Shown here: one piece after another, positions 1 to 8,376 of the stretch | Numbering within the stretch: the stretch's first letter is position 1 | Layout: the number at the start of each line of letters is the position of its first letter | From: JAYZDP01 sp036337765 | GTDB lineage: Bacteria; Acidobacteriota; Thermoanaerobaculia; Multivoradales; Multivoraceae | Assembly (NCBI GenBank): GCA_036337765.1 | Contig: JAYZDP010000186.1 | Coordinates: 1 to 13,360 of the forward strand | Length of the DNA: 13,360 nt | Direction of reading: 5' to 3' | Translations under genes and position numbers: made by a program | Notes under the pieces: generated by a model | Databases searched by the model: none | The model's input: the letters and a program-made list of their open reading frames with translations, nothing else | Told to the model about the DNA's origin: nothing

Positions 1-268
1 CGGCATAGACGAGCAGCACCGAGTAGAGCGTGGCCGCTAGAAAGATCCCGCCCTCCGGGCGCGAAAGGCCCGCATCGCCCGCGCCGAGGGTGCCGCGGCG
101 CAGCAACACCTGGAGGAACTGGATGGCCCCTACGGCCAGTAGAAACGGCGCCGGGCCAAGCCGCTTTCGAAAACGGTACAGCAGCGAAAGGCTCCCGGTG
201 ACGAGCAGCGCCTGGTAAACGAGGAAGGCGGCCCTGCCCCAGTTCCAGGCGATCTCGCCCGGACTCAC
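1..268 (-). CDS. Polytopic membrane protein, N-terminal fragment (possible sensor membrane domain)
   Basis: This reading frame is open from a GTG at 268 to the left edge, giving 89 residues with the C-terminus missing. The GTG overlaps the TGA of the upstream acyl-CoA ligase gene by four bases (GTGA), so translation is probably coupled; there is no strong ribosome binding site of its own. Three hydrophobic segments are visible, at about residues 12-31, 39-56 and 74-89, separated by basic loops (YRFRKR near 31-36 and RR near 57-58), so this is an inner-membrane protein. The second and third segments (GPAPFLLAVGAIQFLQVLL and FLAATLYSVLLVYA) remind me of the multi-helix membrane regions found at the N-terminus of some deltaproteobacterial sensor kinases and cyclases, but no signalling domain is in view. 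The gene is called with fair confidence from frame, overlap and hydrophobicity; the function is unknown. Confidence 0.6.
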   Translation of the reverse strand, partial: MSPGEIAWNWGRAAFLVYQALLVTGSLSLLYRFRKRLGPAPFLLAVGAIQFLQVLLRRGTLGAGDAGLSRPEGGIFLAATLYSVLLVYA

Positions 269-1782
269 GGGCCCCAGCGCTCTTTCACCTGGACGCGATC
301 GATCTCTCCGTCGGTGCCGCGAGGCAACGATGTCGTCAACTCCAGGTAGCCTGGCCGCTTGAACCGCGCGATCCGTTCGCCGACGAAACTACGAACCTCG
401 TCGAGTTCGAGATCATCGCGGTCGCTCTCGATGACCGCCATGATGCCCTCTCCCCACTTCGGGTCGGGGATACCGAAGACGCAAACCCCTCGAACTCCGG
501 AGATCTGTGCGACCACCGTTTCGACCTCCGCCGGATAGACGTTCTCTCCGCCGGGCTTGATGAGCTCCTTCTCGGGCTTTCGCTTGACGTAGAAGAGGTT
601 GCCTTCATCGTCGAAGCGGCCGACATCGCCGGTGTGGTGCCACCCGCCGCGAAACGTGTGCTCGGTGACTTCGTCCTGGCCGTCGTAGCCGAGAAAGACC
701 ACCGGTCCTCGCACCAGGATCTCACCTGGCTCGCCAGTGGGTACATCGTTGTCATAGTCGTCGACCAGCCGGATAGCGGCCAGTGGAGCGGCCTGGCCTG
801 CGGCACCCGGTAGGTCGCGAAAGCGCTGAATGGTCACGAAGCCGCTGGTCTCGGTCTGGCCGAAGCCGGTCCAGAAGCGTGCCCTCTCGGTCTCCCGCTC
901 CAGCCTCTCCATGGTGTCTGGGGCGTCCAGTCCCGAGACGACCCGCAGACTCGGGAGTCGACTCCCGGCCTCTCCAGCTGCATCAAGCACATTGGTGAGG
1001 ACCGGCGGAAAATCGCTGAGGAACGTTACGGAGTGTCGGTCGATGAGCCGCACGGCCTCGCCCGGATCGAACTTCGACATCACGACGTTGGCGCCGCCGG
1101 CCTGAAAGACTGCCAAGGCATTGCCTAGACCGGCGATATGGAACAGCGGCAGGGCGAGAAGATTGCGGTCCTCAGTGGTCATGGACATGACCCCGACCTG
1201 CTGGGCGCTCGACGCGAGGATATTGGAGTGACTCAGCAGCGCTCCACGGGGGATGACGTCGACCGCGGCGGTGGCGATGACGGCGAGTGCGTCGCCGGCC
1301 GAAACATCATCAGGCCGAGACGCGACGGCACTGGAGTAGAGGTCTTCGAGTCGGGTCCAGCCTTGGGCTGGTCCGCCGTCGAAGACAGCGCGCAGCTTCA
1401 GGCCGTCCCTTTCACGAATGGCCTGGGCAACGTTATCGATGCAGAACTGGTCGGCCACGAAAGCGGCGGGCCTGGCACGCTCGAGCATGCGCTCGATCTC
1501 CTCTGCGGACCAACGCCAGTTGAACGGGTACGCGATCAGGCCTTGGCGAGCACACGCGAAGTAGAGCTCGAAGTACGAGGCGAAGTTCTGGGCGAGAACG
1601 GCCACACGATCGCCCTTGGCGAGCCCGGCTGCGCCGAGGCCCGAGCCGAGCTGGTCGACCCGCTCCCGAAGCTCGCCGAAGGTGCGCTCCGATCCGTCCT
1701 CGCCAACGAGGGCGAGGTGGTCGCGCTGGGCGGTCGCGTTGCGGGCCAGGAGATCGTAGAGGGTGAAGTTCCAGGGGTTCAT
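265..1782 (-). CDS. AMP-binding acyl-CoA ligase (ANL superfamily), variant motifs
   Basis: The 505-residue length is usual for a medium- or long-chain acyl-CoA synthetase, which activates a carboxylic acid with ATP to an acyl-adenylate and then a CoA thioester in the cytoplasm. The large AMP-binding domain covers about residues 10-390 and the small C-terminal domain about 395-500. Visible motifs are A5 (GFGQTETSG, 306-314), A7 (WHHTGDVG, 381-388) and A8 (around KELIKPGGENVYPAEVE, 405-421). The phosphate-loop motif A3, normally TSGTTGxPKG, is replaced by TAAVDVIPRG at 171-180, and the A10 region near 487-496 reads LPRGTDGEID, with Glu where the adenylation lysine is usual. I recall a ligase subfamily with this pattern, so it is probably a lineage feature rather than decay. 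The ATG has a good AGGAG at 1792-1796 that overlaps the TAG stop of the upstream methyltransferase gene. The substrate cannot be read from the sequence; a fatty or aromatic acid is possible. Confidence 0.9.
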   Translation of the reverse strand: MNPWNFTLYDLLARNATAQRDHLALVGEDGSERTFGELRERVDQLGSGLGAAGLAKGDRVAVLAQNFASYFELYFACARQGLIAYPFNWRWSAEEIERMLERARPAAFVADQFCIDNVAQAIRERDGLKLRAVFDGGPAQGWTRLEDLYSSAVASRPDDVSAGDALAVIATAAVDVIPRGALLSHSNILASSAQQVGVMSMTTEDRNLLALPLFHIAGLGNALAVFQAGGANVVMSKFDPGEAVRLIDRHSVTFLSDFPPVLTNVLDAAGEAGSRLPSLRVVSGLDAPDTMERLERETERARFWTGFGQTETSGFVTIQRFRDLPGAAGQAAPLAAIRLVDDYDNDVPTGEPGEILVRGPVVFLGYDGQDEVTEHTFRGGWHHTGDVGRFDDEGNLFYVKRKPEKELIKPGGENVYPAEVETVVAQISGVRGVCVFGIPDPKWGEGIMAVIESDRDDLELDEVRSFVGERIARFKRPGYLELTTSLPRGTDGEIDRVQVKERWGP

Positions 1783-1794
1783 GGGTCGGTACTC

Positions 1795-3204
1795 CTACCC
1801 GAGGGCGCGAGGATGAGCGTAGTAGAGAAACCGGGTGCCAGAGCCTAGCTCAACCTGGTCCGCGATCTCGAAGTGGCGGGCGAGCTCAGCCTCGAAGACA
1901 TCGCGCTGCCAGTCGCTGTAGTTGTCTATCTTGTTGCGGAGCAGCTGCTCGACCATCGGGTCGTCCTTCGAGACGAACTCGACGACCAGCGAGCCACCGA
2001 GACCCGCGAACCACTCCATCAGGTCGCGCACCGGAACGTTCGCGGCAATCGAGAGATGGTGCGTGAGAGCGAGTGCGAGAATCATGTCGGGGGCCTGCCG
2101 GTGCCAAATCGAACGGCGCTCGGTGCCACGCCATCCCAGGTCGGGAGACGGGTCGGTCAGGCTGATGACGAGCGGCAAGATGCGGTCGCTGTGTTGTGCC
2201 GGCAGTTCCCGGTAGAGCCGGTCGATGGCCTGGGGGTCTTGATCCATCGCCACTACGTAGGAAGCGGTCTCCGCCGCCAGCTTGGAGAACTCCCCGGTGT
2301 TGCACCCCAGGTCCCACACCAGGTCGGGGCGAGAGGCGTCGACGGCGCGGCGCACGAATGTCTGTTTCGCTTCGGTGTCGTCCTGCGTGTAGCTGCGGGT
2401 GTCCGTATAGGCGGTCCAATGCGAGTCGGAGGCCCGAGGACGAAGCCGCGCGATCAGCTTGCGCATCGAAGCGACGTTGTGCCGGATCATCTCCTTCGAG
2501 AAGCCGGAGGCCGCCAGGTCCTTCCGCACATTCTTCTTGGTGGCGGCCGTCGTCCTGCCGAGCTTTGCCTGCAGGTAGACGTGGGTCGGCACACCTCGGC
2601 GGAACAGGTCGCGCACCGACATGGTGTGCCACATCTCTTCAGTGCCGACGCCGTCGATGCAGCCCCGTAGGCGCGGCTGAAACGAGATGCCTCGGTAGGC
2701 TTCGAGCATCAACGGGAACAGGAACATCTCGCAGAACTGGCGGTAGCCGATCCAAGACTCGCCCGACTTGTACTTCTCGAACGAGCCGAGATCTATGAAC
2801 ACCGGCTCGGCACCTCGAAACTGGACGTTGTAGGCCGACGCATCCTTGAGCGTCCCACCTTTTGCGAGGGCGGTATCGAGGATGTCCAGCGTGAGCTCGG
2901 CGGCGTCGCGCAGCATCGAGAAGGACCACTCGTATGGATACGAGAGGAAGGGCACGGGCTCGTGCTCGAGGGCGGCCACGAACGCCGGGCCAATCCCCGC
3001 GAGGATATCGGGATCAATCTCGACCTCGCGGCTGCCGACGACCTTGCGTGCCTCGATCAGGCCGTGCAGGATCGACGCCTGTTCAACGAAGCGCCACTCC
3101 GAGAGTGCGGTCGGGCTCAGGGCGCGACAGAGGCGACCGTCCAGCGTGAAGACGCGGCTCTCACGATCCCGAAACGAACCGGGATCAGTCGCCGGCTTCG
3201 TCAC
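1795..3204 (-). CDS. NoeA-like protein: kinase-like N-terminal region fused to a SAM-dependent methyltransferase
   Basis: This 469-residue protein has two parts. The C-terminal part, about 275-465, is a class I SAM-dependent methyltransferase: motif I is VWDLGCNTGEFS (296-307), the acidic residue after strand 2 is in VVAMDQD (317-323), and LALALTHHLS (376-385) fits the motif IV region. The N-terminal part is not methyltransferase-like. It carries LKDASAYN (119-126) and then PVFIDLGSFE (134-143), which looks like the catalytic loop and metal-binding Asp of a protein-kinase-like fold (Asp121, Asn126, Asp138). Whole-protein style matches proteins annotated as nodulation protein NoeA-like methyltransferases, whose biochemical role I do not know. 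The start is GTG at 3204, chosen because the family-like opening TDPGSFRDRESRVF follows; the ribosome binding site is weak and the start lies 20 bases inside the upstream small gene, implying coupled translation. The substrate is unknown. Confidence 0.82.
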   Translation of the reverse strand: MTKPATDPGSFRDRESRVFTLDGRLCRALSPTALSEWRFVEQASILHGLIEARKVVGSREVEIDPDILAGIGPAFVAALEHEPVPFLSYPYEWSFSMLRDAAELTLDILDTALAKGGTLKDASAYNVQFRGAEPVFIDLGSFEKYKSGESWIGYRQFCEMFLFPLMLEAYRGISFQPRLRGCIDGVGTEEMWHTMSVRDLFRRGVPTHVYLQAKLGRTTAATKKNVRKDLAASGFSKEMIRHNVASMRKLIARLRPRASDSHWTAYTDTRSYTQDDTEAKQTFVRRAVDASRPDLVWDLGCNTGEFSKLAAETASYVVAMDQDPQAIDRLYRELPAQHSDRILPLVISLTDPSPDLGWRGTERRSIWHRQAPDMILALALTHHLSIAANVPVRDLMEWFAGLGGSLVVEFVSKDDPMVEQLLRNKIDNYSDWQRDVFEAELARHFEIADQVELGSGTRFLYYAHPRALG

Positions 3205-3406
3205 TCTCGGCGGAGGAGAAGAACCCGAGAATCCGGTGCCAGAAGAGCTTCATTGCGACTGCGGCCCCGGCGACGCCGCCGAGGACCAACTGGAGGATCA
3301 TGCTACCGGTGGCAGGATCGAGATACGCGGCTGCCGGCAGGGTAAAGCAGGCCAGCAAGAGGATCGCCGCTAGCCAACTCGGTCGGCTCGATCGCTCGTG
3401 CAGCAT
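3185..3406 (-). CDS. Small membrane protein of 73 residues with YLDPATGSM motif
   Basis: A short protein with an N-terminal hydrophobic segment (about 11-27, ending PAAAY, so either a cleaved signal peptide or a first membrane helix). A conserved-looking YLDPATGSM segment (28-36) follows, then a second hydrophobic helix (about 37-53, LQLVLGGVAGAAVAMKL), a basic/aromatic stretch (FWHR, 55-58) and an acidic tail. A Cys at residue 20 after LLLA could be a poor lipobox. The gene is real rather than a shadow: it starts at an ATG 11 bases after the rpsD stop, is preceded by a G-rich ribosome binding site (GGGGG at 3411-3415), and overlaps the methyltransferase start by 20 bases. I recall small proteins with a YLDPGTGS-type motif next to NoeA-like methyltransferases in other genomes, but this is memory and unchecked. 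It may be a membrane partner or anchor for its neighbour; the function is unknown. Confidence 0.75.
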   Translation of the reverse strand: MLHERSSRPSWLAAILLLACFTLPAAAYLDPATGSMILQLVLGGVAGAAVAMKLFWHRILGFFSSAESDEAGD

Positions 3407-3417
3407 TGCACCCCCGC

Positions 3418-4017
3418 TCAGCGGGAGTAGAACTCTACGACCAGCTGAACTTCGCAGACGACGGGCACTTCGCCACGAGGCGGCAGGTACGTCATCTCAG
3501 CTGTGTAGCCAGTGTCGTCGACGTTGAGGTAGGGCGGCAGGGCAGTGGTCATCACGCCCTCATTGAAGGCGCGCATCTTACGGCTACCTTCCTTGACCGA
3601 GATCTTGTCTCCCGGCTTGACCTGGTACGACGGGCTCTTGACGATCTTGTCGTTGACGAGAATATGGCGGTGCGTGACCACCTGACGGGCCTGATAGATG
3701 GTTCGCGCGAAGCGGCTCCGCAGCACCAGCGAATCGAGTCGGGTCTCGAGTATCTGCACCAGATTCTCGCCGGTCATACCGCGGCGCCGCGCGGCACGAC
3801 GGAAGTAGTTGCGCATCTGGCGCTCTGCGACGTTGTACTGGTAGCGGAGGCGCTGTTTCTCGATCAGCTGCGTGCCGTACGGGCTCAGGCGTCGGCGACG
3901 GCGAAAGCCGTGCGCGCCTGGCGGGTAGGGCTTTTTTTCAAGGTACTTGTCGGCCTTTGGCGTGATCGCGATTCCGAGCTTGCGCGAAAGCCTGACCTTG
4001 GGTCCCGTGTAGTTCAA
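3418..4017 (-). CDS. rpsD: 30S ribosomal protein S4
   Basis: S4 binds 16S rRNA early in small-subunit assembly, helps set decoding fidelity and often represses its own mRNA. The 199 residues align over their length with bacterial S4: the N-terminal YTGPKVRLSR, the LSPYGTQLIEKQRLR helix (45-59), ERQMRNYFRRA (65-75), TGENLVQILETRLD (82-95) and the S4 RNA-binding domain around 90-155 with ARQVVTHRHILVND (110-123). The C-terminus ends VEFYSR, as in most S4 proteins. The four zinc-ligand cysteines of the C+ form are absent, so this is the C- type. The start is TTG at 4017, supported by a GGAGG seven bases upstream. The gene is separated from the usual S13-S11-S4-rpoA cluster and heads an unrelated gene row, an arrangement known from several phyla. 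Whether a second S4 exists elsewhere in the genome cannot be seen. Confidence 0.97.
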   Translation of the reverse strand: MNYTGPKVRLSRKLGIAITPKADKYLEKKPYPPGAHGFRRRRRLSPYGTQLIEKQRLRYQYNVAERQMRNYFRRAARRRGMTGENLVQILETRLDSLVLRSRFARTIYQARQVVTHRHILVNDKIVKSPSYQVKPGDKISVKEGSRKMRAFNEGVMTTALPPYLNVDDTGYTAEMTYLPPRGEVPVVCEVQLVVEFYSR

Positions 4018-4217
4018 ACTGTTGCCTCCGTCAGTCTCAATTGCCTACGAGCACAATTCCTACCGCGTGTCCGAGTCTTGTGTGGAAGCGGTGGGGTGAA
4101 GGGTGGGGTGGAGATGGTCGGCGCGTTGCGAATGCAGACGCCCCTCCGGCGCCCGTTGGGCCGGCGTATTGTGCCACAGCGTTGTCGGAGGGTCCAGCCG
4201 AATCGGTCGAGGAGGGG
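4018..4217 (-). promoter_or_regulatory. rpsD leader and clpA-rpsD intergenic region with candidate promoter
   Basis: These 200 bases separate the clpA stop from rpsD. On the minus strand a candidate sigma-70 promoter is TGGACC (4191-4196), a 17-base spacer and CACAAT (4168-4173), each matching four of six consensus bases. Transcription would begin near 4161 and leave a leader of about 140 bases, long enough for S4 autoregulation. Within the leader lies a pyrimidine-rich stretch whose plus strand holds a nine-base direct repeat GGTGGGGTG (4090-4098 and 4102-4110). Nearer the gene is an inverted repeat AATTG/CAATT (4039-4043 and 4054-4058). I see no clear rho-independent terminator for clpA here, so read-through into rpsD is possible. 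Confidence 0.4.
4025..4029 (-). promoter_or_regulatory. Strong ribosome binding site deciding the TTG start of rpsD
   Basis: On the minus strand the bases read GGAGG, followed by a seven-base spacer and TTG at 4017. No ATG or GTG with a comparable site lies nearby, and the S4 family N-terminus begins just here, so the TTG is taken as the true start. Confidence 0.75.
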
Positions 4218-6496
<2,279 letters not shown>

Positions 6497-6500
<4 letters not shown>

Positions 6501-6853
6501 GTCGAAGGTCCGTCCGCGTCTTCGCCGTCGCCTTCGGGCTCCATCGTGATCATCAAAGGGTACTGCGACTTTTCGGCGGCTGCCATCGACTCGGAAACCT
6601 TGGTCTCGGCGACCGCGAACGGGTACAGCCCGGCGACGCCGAAGCCGTTGTTGTGGACGTGAAGCATGATTGTCGTGGCTTCCGTTTCACCCTTGGAGAA
6701 CACCTGCATGAGCAGGAGCACGACGAACTCCATCGGCGTGTAGTCGTCGTTGTGAAAAAGGACCTTGTACAGCGGCGGCCGCTTCAGCCTCTGCTTCGCC
6801 TTGGTCTTTTCGAGAACCTGGCTGTCCGGGTCTCCCTTGCGCTTTTGGGCCAT
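6497..6853 (-). CDS. clpS: ATP-dependent Clp protease adaptor protein ClpS
   Basis: ClpS binds proteins carrying a destabilising N-terminal residue and hands them to the N-domain of ClpA. The start is taken as the ATG at 6853, giving 118 residues. The frame is open further upstream, but those extra residues are low-complexity, and MAQKRK fits the family's basic, flexible N-terminus. The adaptor core is clear: YKVLFHNDDYTPMEFVV (29-45) holds the Asn35-Asp36-Asp37 trio that contacts the substrate amino group, His67 in HVHNNG corresponds to E. coli His66, and VAETKV (81-86) is conserved. The ClpA-binding surface therefore looks intact. The ATGA overlap with clpA shows one transcript, with the acyltransferase gene 52 bases upstream probably on the same one. 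Confidence 0.96.
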
Positions 6854-6905
6854 GCTGCTACGTCCAGGCGAGCTGCGGTCCGTCGCTATTCTCGCACGAA
6901 CTCCG

Positions 6906-8057
6906 TCAGGGGTGGCGCGTGGACCAGCGTTGAATCTCATCCTTTCGCTGGTCGGTCTCCTGCGAGAAGTAGTGATCTGCGGCGTCGTGAAAGCCGTCGT
7001 GAAGAAACAGATACGAGGTGTGCACGAGCACGGGATCGAAGCCGCGGATGAGTTTGTGATCCCCTCCGGCGCCACCCTCGAACACCTGCACGCCACGGCG
7101 GATGCACTGATCGACTGAATGGTAGATGCAGACGTTGAAGTGCAGGTAGCGGTGCTCTTCGAGGCATCCCCAGTACCGACCGAAAAGGTGCGTGGGCGTC
7201 GCCAAGTTCAGGGCGCCGGCGACCACCTCGCCCCGCCGGCGAGCGATCACGAGCTCCGCGTCGTCCGGCGCAGACTCGAAGAAACGCCGGTAGAAGCGCT
7301 CGTTGAGATACGTACCGCCCCAGAAATGCTTGCGGCTATTCGCGGAGTACAGATCCCAGACGTGGCCTGACCAGGTCTCTGGCCTGGCCCCGAGGCCGTC
7401 ACCACGAATCGTCTCGATGTCGATCCCCTGCCGGTCTGGTTCCTTGCGCTCACGTCGGATCTGGGTGCGCTTCTTGGAGGGTAGGGTCTTCAACCAGTCT
7501 TCGAACTCGTCAAAGCCCTGGTTGTGCCAGTGGTACTGGATCAGAGCTCGATGCGTGAGGCCAGCGCTGCGAAAGGCGTCGATCTCATCGGCGCGGTGGT
7601 AGAGGACCTGCATCGTCGAAATGTTGGAATGTCGGCACAGCTCTCGAGCGAGAGTCACGAGCAGCTGGGCCATCTGGTCGCGCTCATGCACGCGCCGCGT
7701 CAGTATGCGCCGTCCGGTGACGGGGCTGAAGGGTACGCCGATCACCAGCTTGGGGTAGTACGTCAGGCCATGGCGGTCTGCCGAATCTGCGAGCCCCCAG
7801 TCGCGCGAGAAGTCGCCGGCGCTGTCTCCCTTGACGTAGGCGGGAGCAGCAGCGATGAGCTCGTCGCCTTGCCACGCCGTAAGGTGGCAGGGCACCCAGC
7901 CGCGCTCGCGCGCAGCGCAGCCGCTGTGCTCCAAGGCCTCGAGGAAGGTCCATGACACGAACGGATTGTCGCCCGCGCCTAAAAGTCCGTCCCAGGCGTC
8001 GCGGGCGATCTCCGATACAGCGTGGATGACTCTGAGGTCGACGGTCTCGCCCGACAC
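6906..8057 (-). CDS. COG3146/DUF482-family GNAT-type acyltransferase
   Basis: The 383-residue protein belongs to the predicted N-acyltransferase family COG3146 (DUF482), built like the FemAB proteins with two GNAT-like halves. Family signatures are visible: YYPKLVIGVPFSPVTGRR (100-117), the basic block LPSKKRTQIRRERK (192-205), LFGRYWG (291-297), the RYLHFNVCIYHSVDQCIRRG stretch (303-322) and FEGGAGGDHKLIRGF (326-340). No signal peptide or membrane helix is present, so it should act in the cytoplasm or at the membrane face. The biochemical substrate of the family is not established, as far as I know. The start is GTG at 8057, giving MSGETVDLRV; no strong ribosome binding site is visible. The gene precedes clpS by 52 bases in the same direction. 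Because leucyl/phenylalanyl-tRNA transferases also have a GNAT-like fold and make ClpS substrates, the linkage may be functional, but this is inference. Confidence 0.88.
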   Translation of the reverse strand: MSGETVDLRVIHAVSEIARDAWDGLLGAGDNPFVSWTFLEALEHSGCAARERGWVPCHLTAWQGDELIAAAPAYVKGDSAGDFSRDWGLADSADRHGLTYYPKLVIGVPFSPVTGRRILTRRVHERDQMAQLLVTLARELCRHSNISTMQVLYHRADEIDAFRSAGLTHRALIQYHWHNQGFDEFEDWLKTLPSKKRTQIRRERKEPDRQGIDIETIRGDGLGARPETWSGHVWDLYSANSRKHFWGGTYLNERFYRRFFESAPDDAELVIARRRGEVVAGALNLATPTHLFGRYWGCLEEHRYLHFNVCIYHSVDQCIRRGVQVFEGGAGGDHKLIRGFDPVLVHTSYLFLHDGFHDAADHYFSQETDQRKDEIQRWSTRHP

Positions 8058-8376
8058 GGCGTGAGTCTAGCTCGCGCGCCGGAGAGGGCCCCTACCCGCC
8101 TTTTCAGAGTCTCCTCGTTGGTTGGCTTCTGTAGAACTACCAACCGGGCCTGAATGAAATTTGGGCTCAGGAACACAGCCGCTGGCGTGTTCGTCGGTTC
8201 TTCGCCTCGCCTCCGAGGACCAGGATGCGGGACGCGATCGGCTACCTCGGTGACTAGGCTCTGCACCACTATTTGGGCACAAGCCCTGGACGCGATCCTC
8301 GTCTCATGCCGAAGCGCCAACGACCCGTGGCGATGAGATAGCGTTGCCGAGAACTTCGATTGGGGGGACGACCGGA
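8058..8376. other. Divergent intergenic region without a supported gene
   Basis: About 320 bases lie between the divergently read acyltransferase and alpha/beta hydrolase genes, and both must have promoters here or nearby. I find no convincing -35/-10 pair for either. Short structures seen are an inverted repeat GGTTGG/CCAACC (8120-8125 and 8140-8145), a small hairpin GGGC-ACAA-GCCC (8275-8286), and a ten-base direct repeat GGACGCGATC (8230-8239 and 8288-8297) that could be an operator pair. Short frames in both directions (up to 113 codons) show no family-like protein sequence. The stretch is slightly richer in A and T than the surrounding genes. Confidence 0.5.

Noticed and set aside
30..218. 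62-codon plus-strand frame at the left edge
   Set aside because: It lies antisense to the hydrophobic minus-strand frame that starts at GTG 268 with a coupled overlap, which is the better gene model.
1138..1848. 236-codon plus-strand open frame antisense to the acyl-CoA ligase
   Set aside because: The translated sequence is low in recognisable structure and the minus-strand gene carries clear ANL motifs.
6854..7096. Upstream extension of clpS by 81 codons
   Set aside because: The extra sequence runs through the 52-base gap and into the acyltransferase gene in another frame and does not resemble ClpS; ATG 6853 gives a normal ClpS.
7979..8320. 113-codon minus-strand frame in the gene-free stretch, overlapping the acyltransferase start
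   Set aside because: Composition is Arg/Ser/Pro-rich as expected from GC-rich non-coding DNA, and nothing in it resembles a domain, signal peptide or helix.
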